From the NCBI GenBank assembly GCA_002331025.1, contig DCYG01000001.1, positions 109,479 through 164,386 of the forward strand: a stretch of DNA of 54,908 bases, read 5' to 3'. Positions 1 through 9,311 of the stretch are shown here, in pieces. The translations under genes were made by a program, and so were the position numbers. Positions within the stretch are counted from its first letter, which is position 1. Each line of letters begins with the position of its first letter. This DNA comes from Firmicutes bacterium UBA2116. GTDB taxonomy: Bacteria; Bacillota; Clostridia; Tissierellales; Sedimentibacteraceae. The notes beneath the pieces were generated by a model. It saw only the letters and a list, made by a program, of their open reading frames with translations, had not been told where the DNA came from and ran no database searches.

Positions 1-49
1 CTATCCTGAAGGGAGCACATCGATGTAATTCAATAGTACTATGAACTAC

Positions 50-1219
50 TTAAACTTTGGCAAAACCTTTTTCTATATCTTCAATTATATCCTCTAAATC
101 TTCTATTCCAACAGATAATCTAACAAGTCCATCCGTTATTCCACCTTTGAGTCTTTCTTCTTTTGGGACAGCAGCATGAGTCATTGAAGCCGGATGCTGT
201 ATGAGTGAATCTACGCCTCCAAGGCTTACTGCAAGTGATATTATTTTTAAATTATTCAATAATTTTTCTCCTGCTTCAAATCCACCTTTTAACTCAAATG
301 CAATCATCCCGCCAAAATCGTCCATTTGCTTTTTGGCAAGTTCATGCTGAGGAAAGGATTCAAGTCCTGGATAATACACAACTGCCACTTTAGGATTAGC
401 TTCCAAATATTTTGCAACAGCCATAGCATTAGAACAATGTCTGTCCATTCTTAATCCTAATGTCTTCAATCCTCTTGAGACTAACCATGCATCAAATGGT
501 GAGCCTGTACCGCCTAAATTCACTAAATATGGATTATTGATTTTATTGATATACTCTTTTTTTCCAGTGATAACTCCTCCGACTACATCTCCGTGCCCAT
601 TTATATATTTTGTAACACTATAAACTGCAACATCTGCACCAAGTGTCATAGGTCTTTGAAGATATGGTGTTAAAAATGTATTGTCTACTATAAGCACCGC
701 TCCATTCTCATGAGTTATTTCTGCTACCTTTTTTATATCAATCAATTCAAGTGTAGGATTAGCCGGTGTCTCTATATATACAACCTTTGTATTGGTTTTA
801 AATGCTTTTCTAAACAATTCATAATCATTTACTTTAACATAATCTGCTTCAATTCCATATGATGTTATCACTTTATCAATAACCCCAACAGTACCTCCAT
901 AAATACAGTCTGAGGATATTAAATGATCTCCGGATTTCATAAGTCCTAAAAGCGCTGTAGATACAGCCGACATGCCTGTGCTTGTATAAAGTCCCAGATC
1001 TGTTTCATCTAAAGCCGCCATTCTTCTAGCAATCTCATGAGTATTCGGATTCCCTAATCTTGTGTATTTATACCCATCATCTCTACCAGCAAACCTATCT
1101 CCGCCTTGCGCGCAATCATCAAATATAAATGTAGAAGTTTGATATATTGGTGTAATATGTGCGCCAAATTGTTTGTCATGAACTTCTCCAAAGTGTATTA
1201 TTTTTGTATTAAATTTCAT
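50..1219 (-). CDS. megL: Methionine gamma-lyase-like PLP enzyme
   Basis: This 389-residue protein belongs to the Cys/Met-metabolism PLP family (trans-sulfuration enzymes). Such enzymes cleave methionine to methanethiol, ammonia and 2-oxobutyrate in the cytoplasm. The PLP lysine is K204 in SVTKYINGHGD, the tetramer-contact YTRLGNP lies near residue 52, and the C-terminal half (MDRHCSNA, YYPGLESFPQ, QHPASMTH) closely follows Pseudomonas methionine gamma-lyase as I remember it. The active-site Cys of many methionine gamma-lyases (in LYGCT) is Gly109 here (IYGGT), so a cystathionine gamma-lyase activity cannot be excluded. Its ATG overlaps the stop of the upstream C-S lyase gene by four bases, so the two are translationally coupled. 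It is the last gene of a sulfur-amino-acid operon probably driven by a sigma-54 promoter. Confidence 0.85.
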   Translation of the reverse strand: MKFNTKIIHFGEVHDKQFGAHITPIYQTSTFIFDDCAQGGDRFAGRDDGYKYTRLGNPNTHEIARRMAALDETDLGLYTSTGMSAVSTALLGLMKSGDHLISSDCIYGGTVGVIDKVITSYGIEADYVKVNDYELFRKAFKTNTKVVYIETPANPTLELIDIKKVAEITHENGAVLIVDNTFLTPYLQRPMTLGADVAVYSVTKYINGHGDVVGGVITGKKEYINKINNPYLVNLGGTGSPFDAWLVSRGLKTLGLRMDRHCSNAMAVAKYLEANPKVAVVYYPGLESFPQHELAKKQMDDFGGMIAFELKGGFEAGEKLLNNLKIISLAVSLGGVDSLIQHPASMTHAAVPKEERLKGGITDGLVRLSVGIEDLEDIIEDIEKGFAKV

Positions 1220-2403
1220 ATTTCTGCTCCTTGTAAATTTTCAACAGCTGTTTTTAACCTATGCATTCCTTCTACAAGCATTGATCTCGGGCATGCTATA
1301 TTAATTCTCATGAATCCGTTGCCCGCTTCTCCGAACCATCGTCCACTATCTAATGCTATCTTTGCTTTGTTGAAGAATAGATCATCAATGCCATCATCAT
1401 CCAATCCTAATCCTCTGCAATCCAGCCACATAAGATAGGTAGCCTCCATTTTATAAGGAATGATTCCTTTTATATTCTCACATATAAAGTCATAAACATA
1501 ATTCATATTTTCTTCAAGAAAATCAACCAAATTATCTACATACTCTGCACCTTGTTCATAAACAACTTGTGTAACTTCTCTGCTAAATATATTAGAACGG
1601 TTTAGATCCAACAATCCCAATTCTTTTCTATATGCATCCATTCGCTCCCTATCCCAAATGATACAATATGCTGAGTGTAGGCCTGCTATGTTAAATGTCT
1701 TGCTAGGTGCTGTACAGACAATAGAATTATCTTTATATTTTTTTTCTAAATTTGCCACAGAGATATGTTTGTTACCTTTAAAAACCAAATCAAAATGTAT
1801 TTCATCAGAAACCAGTAACACATTATTTGCAAGACATATATCAGAGACTTTAATGAGTTCTTCTTTAGTCCAAATTCTTCCCACTGGATTATGTGGACTG
1901 CATAAAATCATCATTGTGCAATCTGGATCTTTCGCCTTTTCTTCGAGATCCTCAAAATCCATCATATACTTACCATGGTCGAATTTTAACGTATTATCAC
2001 TTATAACTCTGTTATTGCCTTCTATGATATTTTTGAACGGATAGTAAACTGGAGATTGCATGATTATTTTATCCATGGGTTTAGTAAATTTACGAATCAT
2101 TATATTAAGTAAAAACACCACTCCCGGCCCGTATTCAATGTCATCTCTTGATACTTCTATATCATGCCTGATTTTTAACCAGCTTATGATTGCATCGTAG
2201 AACTCCGGCATTCTTTTTGTATAACCAAACACGCCATGTTGTGCTCTTTTCACTAAAGCTTCTATCATAAAGTCAGGACATTTCAAATCCATGTCTGCTA
2301 CCCAAAATGGCAAAAGATCTTTATGTCCAAATTTGAGATCCATTTCTTCGTATTTCACCGAACATGTGTTGCTTCTATCAATTGTCAAATCTAAATTATA
2401 CAT
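1216..2403 (-). CDS. patB: PatB/MalY-type cystathionine beta-lyase (C-S lyase)
   Basis: The 395-residue product is a fold-type I PLP aminotransferase-like enzyme of the MalY/PatB family, which splits cystathionine or cysteine conjugates to a thiol, pyruvate and ammonia. The family opening (PFWVADMDLKCP near residue 32), the CSPHNPVGR motif near 168, the PLP-phosphate region SDEIHFDL near 199 and the Schiff-base lysine K235 in APSKTFNIAGLHSAY are all present. Length is normal for the family. The start has a strong GGAGGAGG site. The gene lies between a symporter and methionine gamma-lyase, so uptake and breakdown of a sulfur amino acid is the likely joint role. The exact substrate is not readable from sequence. 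Confidence 0.87.
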   Translation of the reverse strand: MYNLDLTIDRSNTCSVKYEEMDLKFGHKDLLPFWVADMDLKCPDFMIEALVKRAQHGVFGYTKRMPEFYDAIISWLKIRHDIEVSRDDIEYGPGVVFLLNIMIRKFTKPMDKIIMQSPVYYPFKNIIEGNNRVISDNTLKFDHGKYMMDFEDLEEKAKDPDCTMMILCSPHNPVGRIWTKEELIKVSDICLANNVLLVSDEIHFDLVFKGNKHISVANLEKKYKDNSIVCTAPSKTFNIAGLHSAYCIIWDRERMDAYRKELGLLDLNRSNIFSREVTQVVYEQGAEYVDNLVDFLEENMNYVYDFICENIKGIIPYKMEATYLMWLDCRGLGLDDDGIDDLFFNKAKIALDSGRWFGEAGNGFMRINIACPRSMLVEGMHRLKTAVENLQGAEI

Positions 2404-2490
2404 ACTACCTCCTCCTAATTGGTGACATTCCTCCTATCCTACAAAGACTTGCCCTGTGAAAAAGAGGTGTGTCACCCTTCCTTAAACATA

Positions 2491-3774
2491 CTAAATAGTA
2501 ACCTCTACTTCTATATTTTGTTCATCATATATTTTATCAACCCAGTTTTTGCCTTCAACTCTTTTAGTAACCATCATTGCTGCTACCGCATCACCAGTTG
2601 CATTAATCATTGTAGCTATGGCATCAGTCAACAAACCAATAGTAACTATTATAGGTATTACTTCTGTATTAAACCCATAGAACCCTACGATAATTAAGGA
2701 CCCCATCATTCCACCACCAGGAATTCCACTCATTACTACTCCACTCATTACCGATAATGCAATTGCAGTAGCCCATACTCCTAATCCCGAAAATTGCATA
2801 TTGAAAATTCCAAATAAAAAAGCAATTTTCATCAGTGTGGTCAGTGCTGTACCATCCATATGTATTGTTGCTCCCAATGGCAATACAATATCTGCTATAT
2901 CATCAGGTACACCCATTTTTTTAGTTCCCGCTAAATTTGTAGGTAATGTGGCGATAGAACTTTGCGTCGCTAATGATGTTATAACAGCTGGAAAAATATA
3001 TTTGTAAAATAGTTTAACACCTTTAACCCCGCCTGCATAATAAGCATATGCAGTAAATGCTAATAAGAAATAGAATATGCATATAGGGAAGAACATTACT
3101 ACTGCTTTAGTATATGCTCCTAAGAGTTCCGATCCGTAGGTTCCAATCAAAGATGCAAAATATGCACCCAAGCCAACCGGAGCATAAAGCATAATAATAT
3201 TTATCATTTTCATTAATGCATCAGAGCAAATATCAAGCATATCAACCACAGGATTATTAATTAGTCCTCTTTTCTTGCTTACATAGCTAATACAATAGCC
3301 AAATGTCATTGCAAAAATTATAAGCGGTAACATTGCATTTCTTGATAATATCAAGTTAAAGTCACTTACAGAAAGTGCCTTTACTACTTGATCCAACATG
3401 TTCATTTGTGATGATTCTTCATAAACACCCATATCGATGCTTACTCCTTCAGCGGGAGGAATAACTGTCACTACAGCAATAATAAATATAGAAGCTATAA
3501 TTCCTGTTATAAAGAATATTGCGATAGTGTTACTAAGTATCTTGCCAAGTCGTTTCATGTTTGACATTTTTGCTATGGAACTTGATAGGCTAAAAAACAC
3601 AAGCGGTACTACAGCTGTAAACATAAAATTTAAAAATATTTGACCGAATGGCTCTAGCACTTTTGCCTTTTCACCATATACCAAACCTATAATACAACCG
3701 ATTGTAATACCAATAATCAGAAATATCATTGATTTATAAGATTTTAATACAGATTTTGCGGTAATTTTAGACAT
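2491..3774 (-). CDS. Sodium/proton:dicarboxylate or amino acid symporter (DAACS family)
   Basis: This 427-residue integral membrane protein belongs to the GltP/DctA/SstT/TcyP superfamily. Family hallmarks are the hydrophobic first helix, the serine-rich stretch SLSSSIAKM, the HMDGTALTT segment near residue 300 that forms part of the substrate site, and the hairpin motif SGIPGGGMMG near 350. Relatives carry glutamate, aspartate, serine/threonine or cystine. The location directly upstream of two C-S lyases suggests import of cystine, methionine or a related amino acid, which is inference. It has its own GGAGG site and is the first gene behind a sigma-54-type promoter, with the activator gene immediately upstream. 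Confidence 0.85.
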   Translation of the reverse strand: MSKITAKSVLKSYKSMIFLIIGITIGCIIGLVYGEKAKVLEPFGQIFLNFMFTAVVPLVFFSLSSSIAKMSNMKRLGKILSNTIAIFFITGIIASIFIIAVVTVIPPAEGVSIDMGVYEESSQMNMLDQVVKALSVSDFNLILSRNAMLPLIIFAMTFGYCISYVSKKRGLINNPVVDMLDICSDALMKMINIIMLYAPVGLGAYFASLIGTYGSELLGAYTKAVVMFFPICIFYFLLAFTAYAYYAGGVKGVKLFYKYIFPAVITSLATQSSIATLPTNLAGTKKMGVPDDIADIVLPLGATIHMDGTALTTLMKIAFLFGIFNMQFSGLGVWATAIALSVMSGVVMSGIPGGGMMGSLIIVGFYGFNTEVIPIIVTIGLLTDAIATMINATGDAVAAMMVTKRVEGKNWVDKIYDEQNIEVEVTI

Positions 3775-3843
3775 AAGACCTCCTAATAATATTATATTTT
3801 TTCCTAACTGAATTTCACTAACTTTTCCTCCTCATATACATAA

Positions 3844-3861
3844 TAGCAAATTATATGCCAA
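3844..3861 (-). promoter_or_regulatory. Sigma-54 (-24/-12) promoter of the symporter operon
   Basis: Reading the minus strand gives TTGGCATATAATTTGCTA. The -24 GG (3859-3858) and the -12 GC (3847-3846) are exactly 12 bases apart between G and C, and both elements match the YTGGCAY...TTGCW consensus well. The predicted start of transcription is near 3834, about 60 bases before the symporter ATG. A sigma-54 activator gene lies directly upstream, which strongly supports the call. Confidence 0.8.
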
Positions 3862-3940
3862 TTATTTAATTATAATATAGTGAATTAAGACACAGTAATC
3901 ATAAGAACTTTTTAATATTTATATTTTTTAACATCTCCAT

Positions 3941-3983
3941 AAAAGGGGTTATATGGTGACCATGTCACCATATAACCCTTTTT
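3941..3983 (-). terminator. Long perfect hairpin: terminator of the activator gene, possibly also an activator site
   Basis: Positions 3946-3960 and 3964-3978 form a perfect 15-bp stem with a 3-base loop, and A/T runs extend it to about 20 bp. On the minus strand it is followed by TTTT, as in an intrinsic terminator, and it starts 11 bases after the activator stop. The core GGTGAC/GTCACC dyad lies about 100 bp upstream of the sigma-54 promoter, a usual distance for an enhancer site, so a double role is possible. Confidence 0.7.
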
Positions 3984-3994
3984 ATTCATACTCC

Positions 3995-6034
3995 TTATTC
4001 CGTGCTTTCAAGTAACTCTATACCTTTTTTAGTTATTGTACTACCACCACGTCCGGCAGCTACATTAATATATCCACAACTACTTAAATTCGTTAAAATT
4101 CTTCTTACATCATATTCGCTTAAAAATATGTTGTTCTCAAAGGCTTTCTTGGATATGCTTTTTCTTCCAAGCTTCACTCTATCTTTAAATGCATTGTAAT
4201 ACTGACTCAAGACAAAGCTTTCATTACTTGTTAAATTTAATAAAGTGATAACATTTTCTTTGTTTACAGTTCCTTTTATAAAAGTCTTCATATGATATGG
4301 TAAATGATCCAAAGTAATAATTTTGACTCCAATATTATCAAAATATTCCACGCAGTTTCGAAGTTCTCTGATGTTGCCCGGCCAAATATAATTTCTCATA
4401 AAGTTTATTACTTCTGTAGATAATTCAAATCTACAGCCATTCATTTCCTTAAAATAATCAAACAATACACTAATGTCTTCAACCCTTTCTCCAAGAGATG
4501 GTATGTTAATAGGCAAGACATTCAATCTAAAATATAAATCTTTTCTAAAAAGGCCCTTTTCCACCTGTTCATATAAATTCTTGTTTGTAGCTGCAATTAT
4601 TCGCACATTGACTTTTATTATCATACTTCCGCCCACACGCATAACCTCTTTCTCCTGTATTACTCTTAGCAGTCTAACTTGTAAGTCTATTGGCATTTCA
4701 CCAATTTCATCAAGAAAAAGAGTACCATTGTTTGCAAGTTCAAAAATACCTATTTTACCACCCTTTAAAGCTCCTGAAAAAGCTCCACTTTCATATCCAA
4801 AAAGTTCACTTTCCAATAAACTAGGAGATAGCGCGGCGCAATTAATGGCCACAAACTGTTTATCTTTTATAGACGAAGCATTATGAATAGCCTGAGCAAC
4901 CAGTTCTTTGCCTGTTCCGCTTTCTCCCGTAATTAAGACCCCCGATTTAGATTTTCCCATGCGAATGACTAATTTTCTAACCTCTTCAATTTCTTTGCTT
5001 TTACCAATTATATTTGTAACATCATATTTAGCTATATGTCCTTTATTTGCCAGTTGCAGCCTCAACATATTTTGTGCGTTTTCCTGGGATTCAAAGCTTT
5101 CTATAATAACATACGCACCATTATCTAATCCGTCTTTTTCATTTAAACCAGAAACAGGAAATATGGACATTGTAATATTGTTTTCATTTATTTTAACTAA
5201 CTTATTAATGATTTGTTTTTTTGTCTTTAAAAACTGTTCAAACTCAATCTCAGGTAATACTTCTGTAATATGTTTACCAATGTACGCAGTGCTTTTACCA
5301 ATAAGTTTTCTGGCATTTTCATTAAAGCTTTCAATAACAGCATCCTCACTCACGCCAATAACACCCTTGTTCATAATAGATAACAAGGTGTTGAACTGAT
5401 TTTTTAGTGTTCTTGATTTACTAATCAAAAATTCAAACCCTTCATCTGACGAAACAAGTTCATCAAAATAATCAAGTATCCTTCTGTCTGTAAGTACATT
5501 TTCCATTTGAAGCTTTATAGCGATATCAACCAAAGTATTCTTATCTATAGCTCTATGTCCCAAATCTATCACTGTTTCTACTCCATCCGGAACATATCTC
5601 TTTTCACCGGTTGTAATAGCTGTCTTTAAATCAGGTACTGCCTTCATATTCGGAAATACAGGTACCAGTTCATAATCATCAAAACCAAGTTGATAAAGTA
5701 AGGCTATTGTCTCAATACACATTTCAAAACTCAGGTTTACCAACATCACTTTATTATCAATAACGTTATCCTTTAGCATATTATAACCTTTTTTTGAAAG
5801 AGTTAGTTTTGCTATGACAACGGGAATATTCTTATCTATATCTTTTCTAATAACTTCATATTGGGAATAAGTGCTTATAAGTAAAACATCAATATTATTA
5901 ATATCTTTTACATTATTTATATCAAAAGAATAATTGAATACCTCTATATCATCATTAAAAACCTTAAGTAATTGTCTTTTGTATTCACTACCAACATCTT
6001 TACTCGAAGTAACAATACCAAGCCTTTTTTTCAT
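3995..6034 (-). CDS. PrpR-like sigma-54-dependent transcriptional activator
   Basis: With the ATG at 6034 (AAGGATTG site) the product has 679 residues. The N-terminal ~190 residues resemble the PrpR sensory domain, a PAS-like segment follows (about 210-330), and then the AAA+ domain with Walker A GESGTGKE near 370. The sigma-54 contact loop is GAFSGA near 417 (usually GAFTGA), and Walker B is GTLFLDEIGEMP. The C-terminus does not look like the usual Fis helix-turn-helix. Its last ~80 residues (SISKKAFENNIFLSEYDVRR... GRGGSTITKKGIELL) look like a winged helix. An in-frame start 51 bases upstream exists but lacks a clear ribosome site. The protein probably activates the symporter/C-S lyase operon next door through the sigma-54 promoter at 3844-3861. 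The inducer is unknown. Confidence 0.85.
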   Translation of the reverse strand: MKKRLGIVTSSKDVGSEYKRQLLKVFNDDIEVFNYSFDINNVKDINNIDVLLISTYSQYEVIRKDIDKNIPVVIAKLTLSKKGYNMLKDNVIDNKVMLVNLSFEMCIETIALLYQLGFDDYELVPVFPNMKAVPDLKTAITTGEKRYVPDGVETVIDLGHRAIDKNTLVDIAIKLQMENVLTDRRILDYFDELVSSDEGFEFLISKSRTLKNQFNTLLSIMNKGVIGVSEDAVIESFNENARKLIGKSTAYIGKHITEVLPEIEFEQFLKTKKQIINKLVKINENNITMSIFPVSGLNEKDGLDNGAYVIIESFESQENAQNMLRLQLANKGHIAKYDVTNIIGKSKEIEEVRKLVIRMGKSKSGVLITGESGTGKELVAQAIHNASSIKDKQFVAINCAALSPSLLESELFGYESGAFSGALKGGKIGIFELANNGTLFLDEIGEMPIDLQVRLLRVIQEKEVMRVGGSMIIKVNVRIIAATNKNLYEQVEKGLFRKDLYFRLNVLPINIPSLGERVEDISVLFDYFKEMNGCRFELSTEVINFMRNYIWPGNIRELRNCVEYFDNIGVKIITLDHLPYHMKTFIKGTVNKENVITLLNLTSNESFVLSQYYNAFKDRVKLGRKSISKKAFENNIFLSEYDVRRILTNLSSCGYINVAAGRGGSTITKKGIELLESTE

Positions 6035-6238
6035 AATTATATTCAATCCTTTCGTTACACTCAAGGCACAAAACGCAATGAACATTACCTAAGCGTTATT
6101 TTTATTTTTTTATAGTAAAACATAAAGCATCACTGTATTATACCAACCAATTGTTTTAAAATCAAGAAAAGCAGATTCTACAAAATTCGAAAACAGCCAT
6201 TAAGACTTTACTCATTCTATAATTTCAACATAAATATA

Positions 6239-6281
6239 ACTCCTTCTTAGTTTAAATATTTATATATAACCAAGAAGGAGT
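6239..6281 (-). terminator. Hairpin downstream of ddl, weak intrinsic terminator
   Basis: ACTCCTTCTT at 6239-6248 pairs perfectly with AAGAAGGAGT at 6272-6281 across a 23-base AT-rich loop. It lies 74 bases past the ddl stop. The following minus-strand sequence is T-rich but has no long T-run, so termination may be partial. The rest of 6035-6354 shows no gene. Confidence 0.45.
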
Positions 6282-6354
6282 AGTTCAAATTTCATAAAAG
6301 TTTTTTAACTATTGTTTAAGACTTACTTTCCAATGTTATCAATAGCTTAAATTG

Positions 6355-7416
6355 CTAATTTAGTTCTAACGCAAGTTCCACCAGCTTAACTATTAAATCC
6401 TTGTATTCTATACCTATTTTTCTGAGCATGGACGGGTATCTGCTTAAATCAGTCAATCCCGGTATAGTGTTAATTTCATTCAATATTATTCTGTTGTCTG
6501 TGGTTACAAACATGTCAACCCTTGCCAAGCCTTTGCAGCCAAGCGCCTTGTAGGTCTTTTCGGCTATTTTTTTAGCTTCCGCTTTTAATTCATCACTGAT
6601 GCGTGCGGGGCAATGAATTTTAGAATTATGCTGACTGTATTTTTCAACATAATCGAAAAAGTCATTCTTAGTTTCTATTTCGTCTACTTCTCCAATTATT
6701 AAATCCTCGTTTCCCACAACTGCACAGCCGATTTCAAAGCCGTCTATTCCCTTTTCAATAACAACCTTATTATCAAATTGGAACGCTTCCATTATTCCTC
6801 TTTCAAACTCATCATAGTTTCTGATTTTGCTTATTCCTATGGAAGAGCCGTTATTTGCCGGTTTAACAAATATTGGAGTTGAAAATTTTTCAACAACTTC
6901 ATCATATAAATTTTTGATATTTAATTTGCTGCTGTTTGTTGCCGCAACGTATGGAGCTGTTTTTATACCTGCCGCTTCACAAATAATATGTGTAAATTCC
7001 TTATCCATACAAACTGCCGAAGAAGTCATGTCACATCCTACAAACGGTATGTCTGTCATCTGGCAAAGACCCTGAATAGTTCCGTCCTCTCCGTTCCTGC
7101 CGTGAAGCACCGGAAATATACAGTCAATTTCTATTTTTTCGAATGTATTATCTTTTTCATTAAGCTTTATAAAGCCCTTGAAATCATCTCCCATATTCAA
7201 CAGCACCGGACTTAATTTTTCTTTATGCCAGGTGTCATCATTTATCTTATCGGCACTTCCTTCATACAATAACCATTTTCCTTCCTGAGTTATTCCAATA
7301 AGTATTGTATCAAACAATTCCCCGGGCACATTATTAATTATAGCTGCAGCAGAATGCAGCGAAACTGAATACTCGTCGGATTTGCCTCCAAACAATATTG
7401 CCAATTTACTTTTCAT
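6355..7416 (-). CDS. ddl: D-alanine--D-alanine ligase
   Basis: This 353-residue ATP-grasp enzyme joins two D-alanines for peptidoglycan precursor synthesis. It opens with the family motif ILFGGKSDEYSVSLHSA. HGRNGEDGTIQG near residue 116, the ATP-grasp segment FVKPANNGSSIGI near 186 and the metal-binding NEINTIPGLT near 316 are intact. The omega-loop reads DYVEKYSQ. The Lys-Tyr pair there is the one I associate with D-Ala-D-Ala ligases, as opposed to the Lys-Phe of D-lactate-type enzymes. Some flanking residues (IHCPARI) recall VanG-type D-Ala-D-Ser ligases, so specificity is not settled. The gene overlaps the end of murF by 11 bases, so they are co-translated. Confidence 0.9.
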   Translation of the reverse strand: MKSKLAILFGGKSDEYSVSLHSAAAIINNVPGELFDTILIGITQEGKWLLYEGSADKINDDTWHKEKLSPVLLNMGDDFKGFIKLNEKDNTFEKIEIDCIFPVLHGRNGEDGTIQGLCQMTDIPFVGCDMTSSAVCMDKEFTHIICEAAGIKTAPYVAATNSSKLNIKNLYDEVVEKFSTPIFVKPANNGSSIGISKIRNYDEFERGIMEAFQFDNKVVIEKGIDGFEIGCAVVGNEDLIIGEVDEIETKNDFFDYVEKYSQHNSKIHCPARISDELKAEAKKIAEKTYKALGCKGLARVDMFVTTDNRIILNEINTIPGLTDLSRYPSMLRKIGIEYKDLIVKLVELALELN

Positions 7417-8803
7417 CTTTTTCCTCCAAATCCTTTAGTGTATTTGCTATATATTCAAGCTTTAAAAACCTGGAACCCTTAATCATTATGGAACAGTTTT
7501 CATTAATGTATTTCTTTAAATATTCTACCGCTTCTTCCTTAGTATCAAATTCCACGATGCTTTTTATACCTGTATTTTCTCTCGCACCCTTCGCCATATT
7601 TTTTGCTTCCTGGCCGATTGTTACTAACTCATCTATATTAAATGAACTCAAATCTTTTCCGACATTATAGTGCATGTCGTAACTCATTTCCCGGTATCCC
7701 AACATGTCCCCCAGAACAACAATCCGTTTATCCGCTTTAAACATTTCAAAAATATTCAAAGCGGCATTTATGCTTACCGGATTAGATTTATAGCAATCAT
7801 TGAGAATTGTACAATTTTTTATGCTAATTATTTCATTTCTCAAGCCCGTTTTTTCTATTTTCAGCAATCCTTGACGGATTTCTTCAGGATTCATTCCAAG
7901 CTCTTTTGCTGCAAGTATACCTGCCATTGTATTTAACGCCTGATGCTTCCCGAGTATATCAACGTGAAGCTCGTCAAATTCCTCATCACTTACCGTTAAT
8001 GTTATACCATCCAGGTCCTCATGAAATTCTTTCAGATATAAGGTATTGGTATCATTCAATCCGAATGTTTCTTTTCTTATGTTTTCTTTTATATAAGTAT
8101 TCTTAACCGTATTTTGAATTAGTTGATCGTCTCCATAATATATAAATAACCCGTTTTCTTTAATACCCCTTACAATTTCAAGCTTAGCTTTTGCTATTTC
8201 TTCTATGGAAGGGAAATTGTCTATGTGCACAAGTCCGACACTTGTTATAATTCCGATGTCCGGCTGAACTAAATTTGCTAAAAAGTCAATTTCTCCCTTT
8301 TTTTCCATACCCATTTCTATCACCGCAACTTCGCAATCTTCATCTAAGCTGAGCAGTGTATACGGCACACCTATTTCCGTATTATAATTTCCCATGGTTT
8401 TTTGAGTTTTAAATTTTTGAGACAATATGCTTGCCGTAATATCCTTGGTGGATGTTTTGCCGTTGCTGCCCGTAATACCAACTATTTTAGCTTTTAAGGT
8501 ATTTCTGTAAAATAAGGATAGTTCCTGTAAAGCCTTTACCGTATCATCAACTAAAATAACAGCAATATCAGTAGGAGGATCCGGCTCATCCTTATTCCAA
8601 AGCGTTGCTATAACTCCGCCCTTTATCGCATCATTTACATAACTGTGACCGTTTGTAACAGCTCCCTTTATAGGAACAAATAAATTGTTCTCGGAAACCT
8701 TTCTTGAATCTATGCTAACACCTCTTATGTACCTATCCACATCAACAAAATCCATATATCCCGCATTTAAAATATCCGCAGCTTCTTTTATTCTTATTTT
8801 CAT
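7406..8803 (-). CDS. murF: UDP-N-acetylmuramoyl-tripeptide--D-alanyl-D-alanine ligase
   Basis: MurF adds the D-Ala-D-Ala dipeptide made by Ddl to UDP-MurNAc-tripeptide in the cytoplasm. The 465-residue product has the Mur-ligase N-domain (SIDSRKVSENNLFVPIKG), the ATP-binding loop GITGSNGKTST with GSNGKT at residues 112-117, the central MGNYNTEIGVP motif and the C-terminal domain with NDCYKSNPVSINAAL. I chose the ATG at 8803, because the GTG nine bases earlier sits inside the likely ribosome site (GCGGGTG). It is followed by ddl in an overlapping pair, so enzyme and substrate supplier are made together. The predicted protein is full length. Confidence 0.93.
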   Translation of the reverse strand: MKIRIKEAADILNAGYMDFVDVDRYIRGVSIDSRKVSENNLFVPIKGAVTNGHSYVNDAIKGGVIATLWNKDEPDPPTDIAVILVDDTVKALQELSLFYRNTLKAKIVGITGSNGKTSTKDITASILSQKFKTQKTMGNYNTEIGVPYTLLSLDEDCEVAVIEMGMEKKGEIDFLANLVQPDIGIITSVGLVHIDNFPSIEEIAKAKLEIVRGIKENGLFIYYGDDQLIQNTVKNTYIKENIRKETFGLNDTNTLYLKEFHEDLDGITLTVSDEEFDELHVDILGKHQALNTMAGILAAKELGMNPEEIRQGLLKIEKTGLRNEIISIKNCTILNDCYKSNPVSINAALNIFEMFKADKRIVVLGDMLGYREMSYDMHYNVGKDLSSFNIDELVTIGQEAKNMAKGARENTGIKSIVEFDTKEEAVEYLKKYINENCSIMIKGSRFLKLEYIANTLKDLEEKDEK

Positions 8804-8929
8804 ATTATTCACCCGCTTTTGTAAAAAAGTTTATTAACTTATTATATTGCAATTAACACGTATTATCAATAATAAAAAGGAAAATGTTTTATAAATGATA
8901 ATATTATTTTGCAATTCTCAGATCAAGAA

Positions 8930-9007
8930 TTGTCATCCTGAGCGATAGCGAAGGATCTCACCAACAACTGAAAACCTGAGATTTCTCGCTTGTGATTGGA
9001 ATGACAA
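8930..9007. repeat. Palindromic intergenic repeat (MITE-like)
   Basis: The element starts with TTGTCATCCTGAGCGATAGC and ends with GATTGGAATGACAA, so its termini are imperfect inverted repeats. Inside, GGATCTCA and TGAGATTTC form a second inverted pair. Sequences of the TCATCCTGAGCGAAGCGAAGGATCT type are, from memory, dispersed repeats in many bacterial genomes. Nothing here codes for protein. Confidence 0.5.
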
Positions 9008-9311
9008 GATTTAATTTCCTATGTTAATTTATCTTACGTTATAAAAAGCAAGCCTAAAGGGTTTATATAATAGACAACCTTTTGATAATTTATAATAAGT
9101 CATTATATTGTTTATTGCTTTATTGTTGTAGCAAAATGTGAAAGAAGTTGAAAATTGTCACCTTTTAATGTAAAATTAAATAACAAAAATCTTGGGGACA
9201 GATATATGGGGAGAGATAGAAAATAAAATTGATTTAACAAAATGCTATGGTATGACAAAGTATTTTCACGTATAAAATGTTATAGATATAAATAATTAAG
9301 GGTGAATTTAA

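Noticed and set aside
6355..7416. A vancomycin-resistance (VanG-like) ligase operon
   Set aside because: There are no vanT, vanXY or vanRS genes. The omega-loop keeps Lys-Tyr, and the gene overlaps murF as housekeeping ddl commonly does.
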